Origin: Sodaliphilus pleomorphus
GTDB lineage: Bacteria > Bacteroidota > Bacteroidia > Bacteroidales > Muribaculaceae
Assembly (NCBI RefSeq): GCF_009676955.1
Contig: NZ_CP045696.1
Coordinates: 2,375,001 to 2,439,000, forward strand
Direction of reading: 5' to 3'
Length of the DNA: 64,000 bases
A program made the translations under genes and the position numbers. Under the pieces are notes generated by a model that was not told the origin of the DNA, made no database searches, and was given only the letters and a program-made list of their open reading frames with translations. Positions 26,069 to 34,304 of this stretch are shown one piece after another (the stretch's first letter is position 1; every line of letters starts with the position of its first letter).

Positions 26069-26143
26069 TGGGCGTTGGCGGGTTCGAACCGTCGACCCCT
26101 TGAATGTCATTCAAGTACTCTGAACCAGCTGAGCTAAACGCCC
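26069..26143 (-). tRNA. tRNA-Val (GAC)
   Basis: 75-nt cloverleaf on the minus strand. The acceptor is GGGCGTT/AACGCCC with discriminator A, the D-loop contains AGCTCAGCTGGTTCAGAG, the anticodon stem-loop is CTTGA-ATGACAT-TCAAG with anticodon GAC (26106-26108), and the T-arm has GGTTCGAACCC. CCA is not encoded. Confidence 0.93.
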
Positions 26144-26255
26144 GTGTTACCTTCATTCAAGGTTTTGCAAAGGTAAGTGAAAAATTTTATACTCACAACA
26201 AATCAGTGCAAAAAATCTTTCTGCCGCTTTTTTTGTCACGCCGCAAGTGGCGACG

Positions 26256-27815
26256 TCACACATAGTTGGCAGCGATCTGCTTGAATGCGGCGACTTGCTG
26301 CTCTTCCCACGCCTTGTCCTTGCCCATCATGTGGGCCATGAGGGCAGCAACCTTGGGCGCTGCAGCGACGGCCTCGCGGGCATCGATGAAGAGCAGACGC
26401 ACGCGGCGGGCCAGCACATCGTCGACCGTGAGTGCCATCTCCTGGGTCACCGCCCAGGCCACCTCGGCCATCGTGTAGCCGTACTTGCTCGACAGCTTCT
26501 CGGCCAGGGCCGGCTCGCGCTTGGCCAGCTCGACGACGGCCTCGCGGTCGCTGCCGTACACATAGAGGTGGTCGCTCAGGTCGGGGTTCGGCTTGTAGCC
26601 ATGTATGGGATAGGAGCGCGTCACGCACTTGCGCTTGTCGAGCAGCCCCATGTCGATAGCCCGGTCGATGGTGTCCTCGGCCATGAGCCGGTAGCTCGTC
26701 CACTTGCCGCCCGTGATGGTTATCAGCCCGTTGCCCGATACCATGATCTTGTGGCTACGCGATATTTCCTTGGTCTTCTGCCCGTCTTTCTCGGGGGCAG
26801 CCAGCGGCCGCTGGCCTGCAAACACGGCCTTGATGTCGGCGCGCGTGGGGGCTGGACGCATATACAGCCCGGCAGTGCGCAAGATGAAGTCAACCTCCTG
26901 CTCGAGATAGTGCGGCTCGCTCTCGGGCTTGTCGCGCGGCACATCGGTAGTGCCCACTATCACGCGGTCGTGCCACGGCACGGCAAAGAGCACACGCCCG
27001 TCGCTCGTCTTGGGCACCATCATGGCATAGTCGCTCTGCAAGAACTTCTTGTCGAGCACGATGTGCACCCCCTGGCTCGGACGCACCATGCGCCGCTTCT
27101 CGGGCTCGTCCATGAGCATGACATCGTCGACAAAGATGCCCGCCGCGTTGATCACCGCACGGGCACGCATGTCGTAGCGCTGCCCCGTTTGCTCGTCGAC
27201 GACCGTCACACCGCACACCTTCCCATTGTCGTCGTGCAGCAGACCGACGACCTTGGCATGGTTCACTACTGTGCCGCCATGGTCGACCACCGTCTGTGCC
27301 AGGTTCACAGCCATGCGGGCGTCGTCAAATTGCCCGTCGTGATAAACCACGCCGCCTTTCAGCCCCTTTTTCTCAATCGTGGGCAGGTACTTCTCAACCG
27401 TTTTTGGCCCAATGAAGCGCGAACGCCCGTAGCCGAACCCAAACGACAGCATGTCGTAGAGCGTGAGCCCGCAAAAGTAGAGAAAATTTTCCCAATGCGA
27501 GTAGTTGGAGATGACAAACGCCTGGTCCTTCACCAGATGCGGAGCGTTGCGCTTCATGAAACCACGCTCCCTGAGCGCCTCGAGCACAAGCTTCACATCG
27601 CCGTGCTGCAAGTAGCGCACACCGCCATGCACGAGCTTTGTGCTACGGCTCGATGTGGCCTTGGCAAAGTCATCCTTCTCCAGCAGCGCCACACTGTAGC
27701 CCCGGGCAGTAGCATCGACAGCGCATCCCAGCCCCGTGGCTCCGCCGCCCACAACTATCACATCCCATATCTTGCCGTCTTGGCTTATCGCCTTGATTTG
27801 TTCACTGCGTTTCAT
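26256..27815 (-). CDS. glpD: Glycerol-3-phosphate dehydrogenase, FAD-dependent
   Basis: 519 residues. The FAD-binding motif VVGGGATGLG (~21-30) is followed by ATSSRSTKLVHGGVRYL, a signature of GlpD/GlpA. GTTDVPRD and ITGGKWTSYR near residues 310-385 complete the FAD-dependent oxidoreductase fold, and a C-terminal helical domain follows. It oxidises sn-glycerol-3-phosphate to DHAP and passes electrons to the quinone pool at the membrane. No glpF or glpK lies beside it. The stop is followed by a hairpin-forming GC-rich stretch (26236-26262) without a T-run. Confidence 0.92.
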   Translation of the reverse strand: MKRSEQIKAISQDGKIWDVIVVGGGATGLGCAVDATARGYSVALLEKDDFAKATSSRSTKLVHGGVRYLQHGDVKLVLEALRERGFMKRNAPHLVKDQAFVISNYSHWENFLYFCGLTLYDMLSFGFGYGRSRFIGPKTVEKYLPTIEKKGLKGGVVYHDGQFDDARMAVNLAQTVVDHGGTVVNHAKVVGLLHDDNGKVCGVTVVDEQTGQRYDMRARAVINAAGIFVDDVMLMDEPEKRRMVRPSQGVHIVLDKKFLQSDYAMMVPKTSDGRVLFAVPWHDRVIVGTTDVPRDKPESEPHYLEQEVDFILRTAGLYMRPAPTRADIKAVFAGQRPLAAPEKDGQKTKEISRSHKIMVSGNGLITITGGKWTSYRLMAEDTIDRAIDMGLLDKRKCVTRSYPIHGYKPNPDLSDHLYVYGSDREAVVELAKREPALAEKLSSKYGYTMAEVAWAVTQEMALTVDDVLARRVRLLFIDAREAVAAAPKVAALMAHMMGKDKAWEEQQVAAFKQIAANYV

Positions 27816-28110
27816 AAGTTCAATACATTTTTTTAGTCAATAAATCCCATTTGATGTTATCTCTTTGCAATTAAGTGCTCAAAAACCATGCCATCGCCCA
27901 CCTGCCCGCCAGCATTGAGACCCCAAAAATGCAAAAACAGCATGGAAACCTGCCACCATCCCCACAATCAATCGAAGACCTCGTAAAAAACTGAATTTCG
28001 ACTGCCCAAAGAATGTTTCCTTCCGGCAAATCGCTAATTTTGCACTTGCCAGTTGAGAGTAGGTGATAGGGTTGTGACGTGGAAGTGGGCGATTTTGCGC
28101 GGGGCGTGGG

Positions 28111-28141
28111 TTGGCAGTTGTGGGGATTTTGGTTAACTTTG
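28111..28141 (+). promoter_or_regulatory. Promoter of the GH13 gene, in the 346-bp divergent region after glpD
   Basis: TTG (28111-28113), a 20-bp spacer and TAACTTTG (28134-28141), 20 bp before the start codon. A second TAATTTTG occurs at 28035-28042. The rest of the divergent intergenic region 27816-28161 holds no gene that I can support. Confidence 0.45.
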
Positions 28142-28161
28142 TGGGAAAACTTTCTACGACT

Positions 28162-29871
28162 ATGAACATAAGGCATTTCTTTTGGGCGCTGGCGGTGGCT
28201 GCATTGCTGCCGGCCGTGGCGCAGGCGGGCGGCAAGGGGCCCGAGTGGCTGAGCAAGGCTGTGTTTTATCAAATCTACCCCTCGAGCTACATGGACAGCA
28301 ACGGCGACGGGGTGGGCGACTTGCCAGGCATCGCCTCGCGGCTCGACTACTTGAAGCAGCTGGGCGTGAACGCGCTGTGGCTCAACCCGGTGTATGAGTC
28401 GGGGTGGTTCGACGGCGGCTATGATATCATCGACTTCTACAAGGTGGATCCGCGCTTTGGCAACAACGACGACCTGGTGCGGCTGGTCGACGAGGCTCAC
28501 AAGCGGGGCATGAAGGTGTGCCTCGACCTGGTGGCTGGCCACTCGAGCGACAAGTGCCAGTGGTTTGTAGAGTCGCAGCAGGGCACCAACGGGCGTTACA
28601 GCGACTATTACATATGGAGCGACACGATAGGGAAAAAAGATGCGGCCGACATTGCCCGCCGCCGCCAGGCCGAGGACCCCAAGGCCAGCACCATAGGGCA
28701 CTGGGTAGAGGCCGACGCGCCACGTGGCAAGTACTACTACAAGAACTACTATGAGTGCCAGCCGGCGCTCAACTACGGCTATGCCCACCCGTCGGCCAGC
28801 CGCCCGTGGGAGCAGGGCGTCGACGCGCCTGGACCTCAGGCGGTGCGCCGCGAGTTGCGCAACATCATGGCCTTCTGGATGGACAAGGGCGTCGACGGTT
28901 TCCGTGTCGACATGGCTGCCTCGCTGGTGAAAGGCGACAAGGACAAGAAGGCCACGATGCAGCTGTGGGGGGAGATGCGCCGCTGGCTCGACGAGCACTA
29001 CCCGCAAAACGTGCTCATCTCGGAGTGGTCCAACCCGCAGCAGTCGATAATGGCGGGCTTCAACATCGACTTTGAAATACACATTGGGCGCAGTGCCTAC
29101 TCGAGCCTCTTCTTCCAGGGCGACACGCCGTGGGGCAAAACCAAGAAAATCGACAACTGCTACTTCAACCGCCTGGGCAAGGGCTCGCTCAAGGACTTCA
29201 TCAACATCTATGCCGCCGACTACAACGCCACCAAAGACCGCGGCTATATTGCCATACCCACGGCCAACCACGATTTCCAGCGTCCCAATGTGGGCACGCG
29301 CAACTCGCTCGACCAGCTCAAGGTGGCCATGACCTTCTTTCTCACCATGCCGGGCGTGCCGTTTATCTACTATGGCGACGAGCTGGGTATGAAGTATCAA
29401 GACGGCATTGCGCCCAAAGAGGGCAGCCGCAACCGCGCGGGCTCGCGCACCCCCATGCAGTGGACGCCTGGCCCCACGGCAGGCTTCTCGACTTGTGCCC
29501 CCGCGCAGCTCTATTTTCCCGTGGCTACCGTCGGCGGCAAGCTCACTGTCGAGGCCGAGGAGAAAGATCCTGGCTCGATGCTCAATTATGTGAAGCGTCT
29601 GCTTGCCCTGCGCGCCTCGGTGCCTGCCCTGGGCAACGATGCGGGCTGGCAGCTGCTCAACACGCTCGACGGCGAGCAGTATCCCATGGTGTACTTGCGC
29701 ACGGCAGCCAGCGGCGAGCGGTGCCTGGTGGCCCTCAACCCGAGCGAGAAGGCCGTGACGCTGCGCACCGGCCAGCCTGCCGGCAAGGTGCTCGTGAGCA
29801 CGGGCAAGGGCTCCTACAAGCACGGCACCGTGAAGCTCGCGCCCTTCTCGGCGATCATCGTGCGCCTGTAG
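28162..29871 (+). CDS. Secreted GH13 alpha-glucosidase/alpha-amylase family enzyme
   Basis: 569 residues with signal peptide MNIRHFFWALAVAALLPAVA. The (beta/alpha)8 barrel has YQIYPSSYMDSNGDGVGDL near the start (oligo-1,6-glucosidase-like calcium loop DSNGDGVGD). The catalytic nucleophile is Asp250 (GFRVDMA), the acid/base Glu288 (ISEWS), and the transition-state Asp371 (NHDF). A C-terminal beta domain closes the protein. The GH13 subfamily with a DxNGDGxGD loop usually cuts alpha-1,6 or short alpha-1,4 glucosides, so isomaltose or pullulan fragments are likely substrates. No SusCD pair is nearby. The start at 28162 gives a proper signal peptide. Confidence 0.88.
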   Translation: MNIRHFFWALAVAALLPAVAQAGGKGPEWLSKAVFYQIYPSSYMDSNGDGVGDLPGIASRLDYLKQLGVNALWLNPVYESGWFDGGYDIIDFYKVDPRFGNNDDLVRLVDEAHKRGMKVCLDLVAGHSSDKCQWFVESQQGTNGRYSDYYIWSDTIGKKDAADIARRRQAEDPKASTIGHWVEADAPRGKYYYKNYYECQPALNYGYAHPSASRPWEQGVDAPGPQAVRRELRNIMAFWMDKGVDGFRVDMAASLVKGDKDKKATMQLWGEMRRWLDEHYPQNVLISEWSNPQQSIMAGFNIDFEIHIGRSAYSSLFFQGDTPWGKTKKIDNCYFNRLGKGSLKDFINIYAADYNATKDRGYIAIPTANHDFQRPNVGTRNSLDQLKVAMTFFLTMPGVPFIYYGDELGMKYQDGIAPKEGSRNRAGSRTPMQWTPGPTAGFSTCAPAQLYFPVATVGGKLTVEAEEKDPGSMLNYVKRLLALRASVPALGNDAGWQLLNTLDGEQYPMVYLRTAASGERCLVALNPSEKAVTLRTGQPAGKVLVSTGKGSYKHGTVKLAPFSAIIVRL

Positions 29872-29924
29872 CGCGAGAGCCATGTGCACGCACGCGCGGG
29901 CGCTGTGCCCGTGTGTGTCCCGAT

Positions 29925-29955
29925 TTTGCATGACGGCCATTTTTTTGTAATTTTG
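29925..29955 (+). promoter_or_regulatory. Consensus promoter almost on the MATE start codon
   Basis: TTTG (29925-29928), a 19-bp spacer and TAATTTTG (29948-29955), a full consensus. The ATG at 29960 lies only 4 bp after the -7 element, so the transcript should begin at or within a few bases of the start codon. Confidence 0.6.
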
Positions 29956-29959
29956 CGGC

Positions 29960-31294
29960 ATGAACGCACGTGGCGACAACTACACCTTTCTCACGACAGG
30001 CCCGGTGGGCCGCGTCATCGCCCGTATGGCCGTGCCCACGATTATCTCGATGCTCGTCACGAGCGTCTACAACATCGTCGATACCTACTATGTGGGCCTC
30101 ATCAACACCCAGGCCACGGCCGCAGTGGGTGTCGCCTTCCCGTTGCAATCGGTGATACAGGCCATTGGTTTCTTCTTCGGCCAGGGCTCGGGCACCTACA
30201 TCTCGCGGCAACTGGGCGCCAAGAAGCACGCCGATGCCTGCCAGATGGCCTCGACGGCCTTTGTGGGAGCTATGGTAGCCGGTGTGGTCATTGCTGTGGC
30301 AGGCTTGCTGCTGCTCACGCCCATCTCGGTGTGGTGCGGGTCCACTCCCACCATTTTGCCCTATACCGAGAAGTACCTGGCCATGGTGCTGCTGGGTGCG
30401 CCGTTCATGACGGGGTCGATGTTGCTCAACAACCAGATGCGCTTCCAGGGCAATGCTGCCAATGCCATGTATGGCATGATGACCGGAGCCGTGCTCAACG
30501 TGGTGCTTGTGCCCATATTCACCTTCACGCTGGGCATGGGTATCCTGGGTACCGGCATAGGCACCGTCTTGAGCCAGATATTCGGCTTTGTGGTGCTCCT
30601 GGTCATGAGCTACCATGGCGACAACATCCACATCAAGCTCAAAGACGCCTGCTGGAAACGCCACTACTATGTAGAAATGATAAAGGGCGGCACTCCCTCG
30701 CTCACTCGCCAGGGACTGGCCGCTGTGGCCGTGATGCTGCTCAACCTGGCAGCCGGCGTATATGGCGATGCGGCCATTGCCGGCATGTCGATAGTGGGGC
30801 GGCTGTGCTTCCTCGTGTTTGCCGTCATCATTGGTGTGGGGCAGGGCTTCCAGCCCTTCTGCGGCTTCAACTACGGGGCAAGGTTGTTTGGGCGCGTGCG
30901 CCAGGGCTACTTCTTCTGCGTGAAGCTCGACATGTGCATCCTGGCCGTGTGCTGTATCCCCGGCTTCATCTTTGCCAACGAGCTCATCGACCTCATGCGC
31001 CACGACCCCGAGGTGGTGGCGGTGGGCGCGGCGGCACTGCGCTGGCAAATTGTGACTTGGCCGCTGGCTGCGGTCATCACGGTGAGCAACATGTGCCTGC
31101 AGACGAGCGGGCGCACCGTTCCGGCCAATATCCTTGCAGCCTGTCGCAACGGGCTGTGCTTCATTCCCCTCATCCTCACGCTGCCCCACTTGCTGGGTCT
31201 GCTGGGCGTGGAGATCACCCAAAGTGTGGCCGACGTGTTCTCGTTTGCCATCGCCGTTCCGCTCATGTCGCGCTACTTCAAGTCGCTCAAGTGA
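29960..31294 (+). CDS. MATE family multidrug/toxin efflux transporter
   Basis: 444 residues with about 12 membrane segments in two homologous halves. N-terminal LTTGPVGRVIARMAVPTIISML, GFFFGQGSGTYISRQLG and the second-half VGQGFQPFCGFNYGARLFGRV are typical of the DinF/NorM-like MATE group common in Bacteroidota. It exports organic cations in exchange for Na+ or H+. The conserved N-terminal residues begin within 7 codons of the ATG, so the start cannot lie much further downstream, which supports a very short or absent leader (see promoter). Confidence 0.9.
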   Translation: MNARGDNYTFLTTGPVGRVIARMAVPTIISMLVTSVYNIVDTYYVGLINTQATAAVGVAFPLQSVIQAIGFFFGQGSGTYISRQLGAKKHADACQMASTAFVGAMVAGVVIAVAGLLLLTPISVWCGSTPTILPYTEKYLAMVLLGAPFMTGSMLLNNQMRFQGNAANAMYGMMTGAVLNVVLVPIFTFTLGMGILGTGIGTVLSQIFGFVVLLVMSYHGDNIHIKLKDACWKRHYYVEMIKGGTPSLTRQGLAAVAVMLLNLAAGVYGDAAIAGMSIVGRLCFLVFAVIIGVGQGFQPFCGFNYGARLFGRVRQGYFFCVKLDMCILAVCCIPGFIFANELIDLMRHDPEVVAVGAAALRWQIVTWPLAAVITVSNMCLQTSGRTVPANILAACRNGLCFIPLILTLPHLLGLLGVEITQSVADVFSFAIAVPLMSRYFKSLK

Positions 31295-31324
31295 GCAACG
31301 CGCCTTGCGTTAAGGCAAAATGTA

Positions 31325-31355
31325 TTTGTGCGTAAGAATTTTTTTTGTATATTTG
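31325..31355 (+). promoter_or_regulatory. Consensus promoter of the dockerin protein gene
   Basis: TTTG (31325-31328), 19 bp, TATATTTG (31348-31355), leaving a ~45-nt leader. A full consensus for the Bacteroidota primary sigma factor. Confidence 0.65.
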
Positions 31356-31399
31356 TTGCCTAAACTTTAAACAACAGTTTTACCTCAAAACGTTTAATA

Positions 31400-33490
31400 A
31401 TGAAACTTACTAAGATTTTACCTCTTTGCATGACTGCTGTCATGCTGGCGATCTCGTTGATATCGAGCGCACAAATCCCTACTATCTATTGTGGAGTCTA
31501 CAAGTCAACATCATGGGGAACCACCCTGCAACGAGGCATCTACAGCTTCCCCGCCCAAAACAACACCACCTTTACCAAAGTTTCGACTGCCGAAAACGAC
31601 AACTTCCTCGCTCCGCTGGGCGGTGCTGCCGTCTACGACGGTGTGATGCATGGCGTGCACTACACCTCGGGCGAGATTTACGGGCAAACCTACTATACGT
31701 TCACCTATGTTGAATATGACACCAAGACCTGGACGCAAACCAAAAAGAAAAGCGTGAACTACAACAATATCGCTGCACGATGCAACGTGTCGATCGACCC
31801 CACCACAGGAAAAGTGTGGGGCTTGTTCAACAACTTCGACCTCGATTACAACATCGTCGATCGCAAGTGGGCCACTGTCGACTATGCGACATTGTCGAAG
31901 ACAGTGATCGATGCAATGAGTCTCAACATGGTGGCCTTGGCTATCGACAACTCGGGTCAAGCCTATGCCGTGGGCACCGATGCCAAGCTCTATGCCATCG
32001 ACAAAGCCACCACCGCCTACACGGCTGTGGGCTCCACTGGCGTGAGCATCAAGTCGGGCTATCCCATGTGTGCAGCCGTCGACCCGGTCACCAACAAGAT
32101 GTACTGGTCGGCAGTGCTGAGCGACGGCACCTCGGGCCTTTACGAGCTCAACAAGGCTACCGGCGCAGCCACGCTGGTGAGCAAGTATCCTGGCAACGAG
32201 GTTGTGGTCAACATGTGGATTCCTGCCCCTGAGGCGGCCGACGATGCCCCGGCAGCAGTCACCAATCTCAAGCTCGACTTCAAGCCCAATGCACTCACGG
32301 GCAATGTCAACTTCAAGGTGCCTGCCACCACCTATGCAGGCGCACAGCTCTCGGGCAATCTCACCTATACCATCAAGGCCAATGGCGTGGCCCTCGTCAC
32401 GGGCGAGACCACCGCTGCCGGTGCCGATGTGAGCAAGCAAGTGACTATAGACAAAGCTGGCATTACCGAGGTTGAAGTGGTAGTGTCGAATGCCGCCGGC
32501 GACGGTCCCAAGCAGAGCGTGAAGCAATGGATAGGCCCCGACACGCCCACGGCTCCCACTGGCGTGAACTGGACCTACGATGCCGCCTCGCGCCAAGCCA
32601 AGCTCACCTGGACTGCCCCCGTCATGGGCAAGAACAATGCCCCGCTCGATACAGCTGCGCTCACCTACAATGTTGTGCGTCAGCCAGGTAATGTGACTGT
32701 GGCTAAGGGTCTCGATGCCACCGCATTCGCCGAGTCGCTGAGCCAGCTCACCGACCTCAAGTCCTACTATTACCAGGTGACACCCGTCAACGGCAGCCTC
32801 GTGGGCGACAAGGCCGAGTCCAACCACATCGTGCTGGGCGATGCCCTCGGCATCCCTTATAGCGAGAATTTCTACAACAAGAACAACTTCGACCTCTTCA
32901 CAGTGATCGATGCCAACGACGACGGCGCCACCTGGAAGTATAAGGCCACCAACTACCAGTACAGCGACAACCAGCAATATGCCAGCATCGTTGCCAGCAA
33001 GACCCTTGCCGACGACGACTGGCTGCTCACACCCCCGCTCAAGATGGAGAAAAAGTACCGCTACAAGATCGCCTACAAGGTCAAGAAGCAGTACAGCCCC
33101 TCCGACTACAACCAGCTCCTCGATGTGGGCGTGGGCCAGGGCACCGATGTGAACAACTATAAAAGCATTGTCGAGCTCATGAGCATCAACGTCGTCTCGT
33201 TCACCGAGGTGAGCCGTAACTTTGTGGTGCCTGCCGACGGTGTCTACCACATTGGCTTCCACGCCACGAGCAAGGCCAAGTCAGACGAACTCTGTCTCGA
33301 CGACATCAACGTGACTGTGGCAGGCTTGCAAGGTGACGTGAACGGCGACGGCAAGGTCGATGTGAGCGACATCACGGCCGTCATTCAAACTATCCTGGGC
33401 ACCGCCCAGTATAGCGTCGACGTGTGCGACATCAACGGCGATGGCGCTGTCAACATCGACGATGTGACCACCCTCATCAACATGATGTGA
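31400..33490 (+). CDS. Secreted protein with beta-propeller-like, Ig/FnIII, choice-of-anchor J and dockerin domains
   Basis: 696 residues. A signal peptide (to ~ISSAQ, 24) is followed by a ~250-residue beta-rich region with repeated TTGKVWGL/TNKMYWSA-type motifs, resembling a propeller. Two Ig/fibronectin-III-like domains (~270-470, GVNWTYDAASRQAKLTW) come next, then a choice-of-anchor J/cleaved-adhesin module (~480-640, with ATWKYK, DDDWLLTPPL and LCLDDINV). The C terminus has a dockerin-like pair of calcium loops (GDVNGDGKVDVSD and CDINGDGAVNIDD). It is probably surface-exposed, binding protein or glycan. No typical type IX sorting tail follows the dockerin. Confidence 0.75.
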   Translation: MKLTKILPLCMTAVMLAISLISSAQIPTIYCGVYKSTSWGTTLQRGIYSFPAQNNTTFTKVSTAENDNFLAPLGGAAVYDGVMHGVHYTSGEIYGQTYYTFTYVEYDTKTWTQTKKKSVNYNNIAARCNVSIDPTTGKVWGLFNNFDLDYNIVDRKWATVDYATLSKTVIDAMSLNMVALAIDNSGQAYAVGTDAKLYAIDKATTAYTAVGSTGVSIKSGYPMCAAVDPVTNKMYWSAVLSDGTSGLYELNKATGAATLVSKYPGNEVVVNMWIPAPEAADDAPAAVTNLKLDFKPNALTGNVNFKVPATTYAGAQLSGNLTYTIKANGVALVTGETTAAGADVSKQVTIDKAGITEVEVVVSNAAGDGPKQSVKQWIGPDTPTAPTGVNWTYDAASRQAKLTWTAPVMGKNNAPLDTAALTYNVVRQPGNVTVAKGLDATAFAESLSQLTDLKSYYYQVTPVNGSLVGDKAESNHIVLGDALGIPYSENFYNKNNFDLFTVIDANDDGATWKYKATNYQYSDNQQYASIVASKTLADDDWLLTPPLKMEKKYRYKIAYKVKKQYSPSDYNQLLDVGVGQGTDVNNYKSIVELMSINVVSFTEVSRNFVVPADGVYHIGFHATSKAKSDELCLDDINVTVAGLQGDVNGDGKVDVSDITAVIQTILGTAQYSVDVCDINGDGAVNIDDVTTLINMM

Positions 33491-33534
33491 CATTGGGTGC
33501 ATCTCATGCAAGGTGCATAAATTATTGATACACT

Positions 33535-33577
33535 GCCTGGGCTGGCTCTTTCTCGAGCTGCAGCCCAGGCTTTTTTT
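33535..33577 (+). terminator. Terminator of the dockerin protein gene
   Basis: 9-bp stem GCCTGGGCT (33535-33543) with AGCCCAGGC (33562-33570), followed by seven T. Confidence 0.85.
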
Positions 33578-33578
33578 C

Positions 33579-33602
33579 ATCATGCCACACGTGTGGCATG
33601 AT
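33579..33602. repeat. Perfect 24-bp palindrome
   Basis: ATCATGCCACAC followed at once by its exact reverse complement. It starts one base after the T-run of the terminator and has no loop. It could be a protein-binding site or part of a cruciform. No second copy was seen in the window. Confidence 0.7.
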
Positions 33603-34119
33603 AAATGAGGCTTTAGCCTGTGGTTTCGCAAGAAGTGGCATTTTGTTTTTTTTTGAACTGACGAGGGTCGACCTGGGCGAGGCCTTTGTGAGTCGCACGG
33701 CAATGTATCCCACGCTTCAGGCATTTGCCGACACGGCTGTGAGCAACTACTTTGCCTCGATTATTGTGCTTGCCGATGGCGATACTCCCGAGGCCGTGAA
33801 GTCTCCATTCTTCTACGGCAGTGCCAACCAGGCAATATGGACGTCGAGCGACAATCTATATTTCAACGACGGCAAGGTTTATTCTACGGCTCAAGGCCCG
33901 GCCTGGGTCACCAAGTCCTACGGCAAGTGGAGCTACACGTGGAATCTTAATGTCGCCGCCTTGACCAGCGTCGACACCACCAAGGCCTCCAAGACCATTG
34001 CAGGGCGTAGCTATTACGATCTCAATGGCCGCAGTGTCGCCGTGCCGGGTGCAGGTGTCTACATCCAGGTCACGCGCTACACCGATGGCAGCACAACTGC
34101 AACCAAGGTGGTGCGGTAG
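33598..34119 (+). pseudogene. C-terminal remnant of a surface-secreted protein
   Basis: A 173-codon open frame with no signal peptide. The first ~20 codons look random (Phe-rich, poly-T-derived). From about VDLGEAF on it reads like the tail of a large secreted protein, ending in AGRSYYDLNGRSVAVPGAGVYIQVTRY, close to the type IX-like/Por sorting tails of Bacteroidota surface proteins. The 5' part of the original gene is absent. It lies directly after the palindrome, which may mark the breakpoint. Probably a degraded gene and not functional. Confidence 0.5.
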
Positions 34120-34154
34120 CGGTTGTGTACTTGATATATTCCTGACATATAATT

Positions 34155-34183
34155 ACAGGCGGCCTTATGGGACCGCCTGTTTT
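34155..34183 (+). terminator. Terminator after the surface-protein remnant
   Basis: Perfect 8-bp stem ACAGGCGG (34155-34162) with CCGCCTGT (34173-34180), then TTTT counting the last stem base. Confidence 0.6.
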
Positions 34184-34264
34184 CGTGTGCACTCACGCTC
34201 ACTCTCGGGGGAATAGTGCAACGGTTTGGGAGGATAATGTAACACGCTTTAAGAAGAGCTGTCG

Positions 34265-34272
34265 TAATTTTG
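34265..34272 (+). promoter_or_regulatory. Candidate -7 element for the copper-handling operon
   Basis: TAATTTTG, 32 bp upstream of the ATPase start. No clear TTTG lies 19-20 bp upstream (CTTT at 34247-34250 is the nearest), which may mean activator dependence, as would suit a metal-responsive operon. Confidence 0.4.
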
Positions 34273-34304
34273 CAGCACAAACAAGAACGAGGAATTTTTT
34301 CATT

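Noticed and set aside
27871..29979. Minus-strand open frame of 702 codons opposite the GH13 gene
   Set aside because: Shadow frame; the plus strand has signal peptide and all three GH13 catalytic residues.
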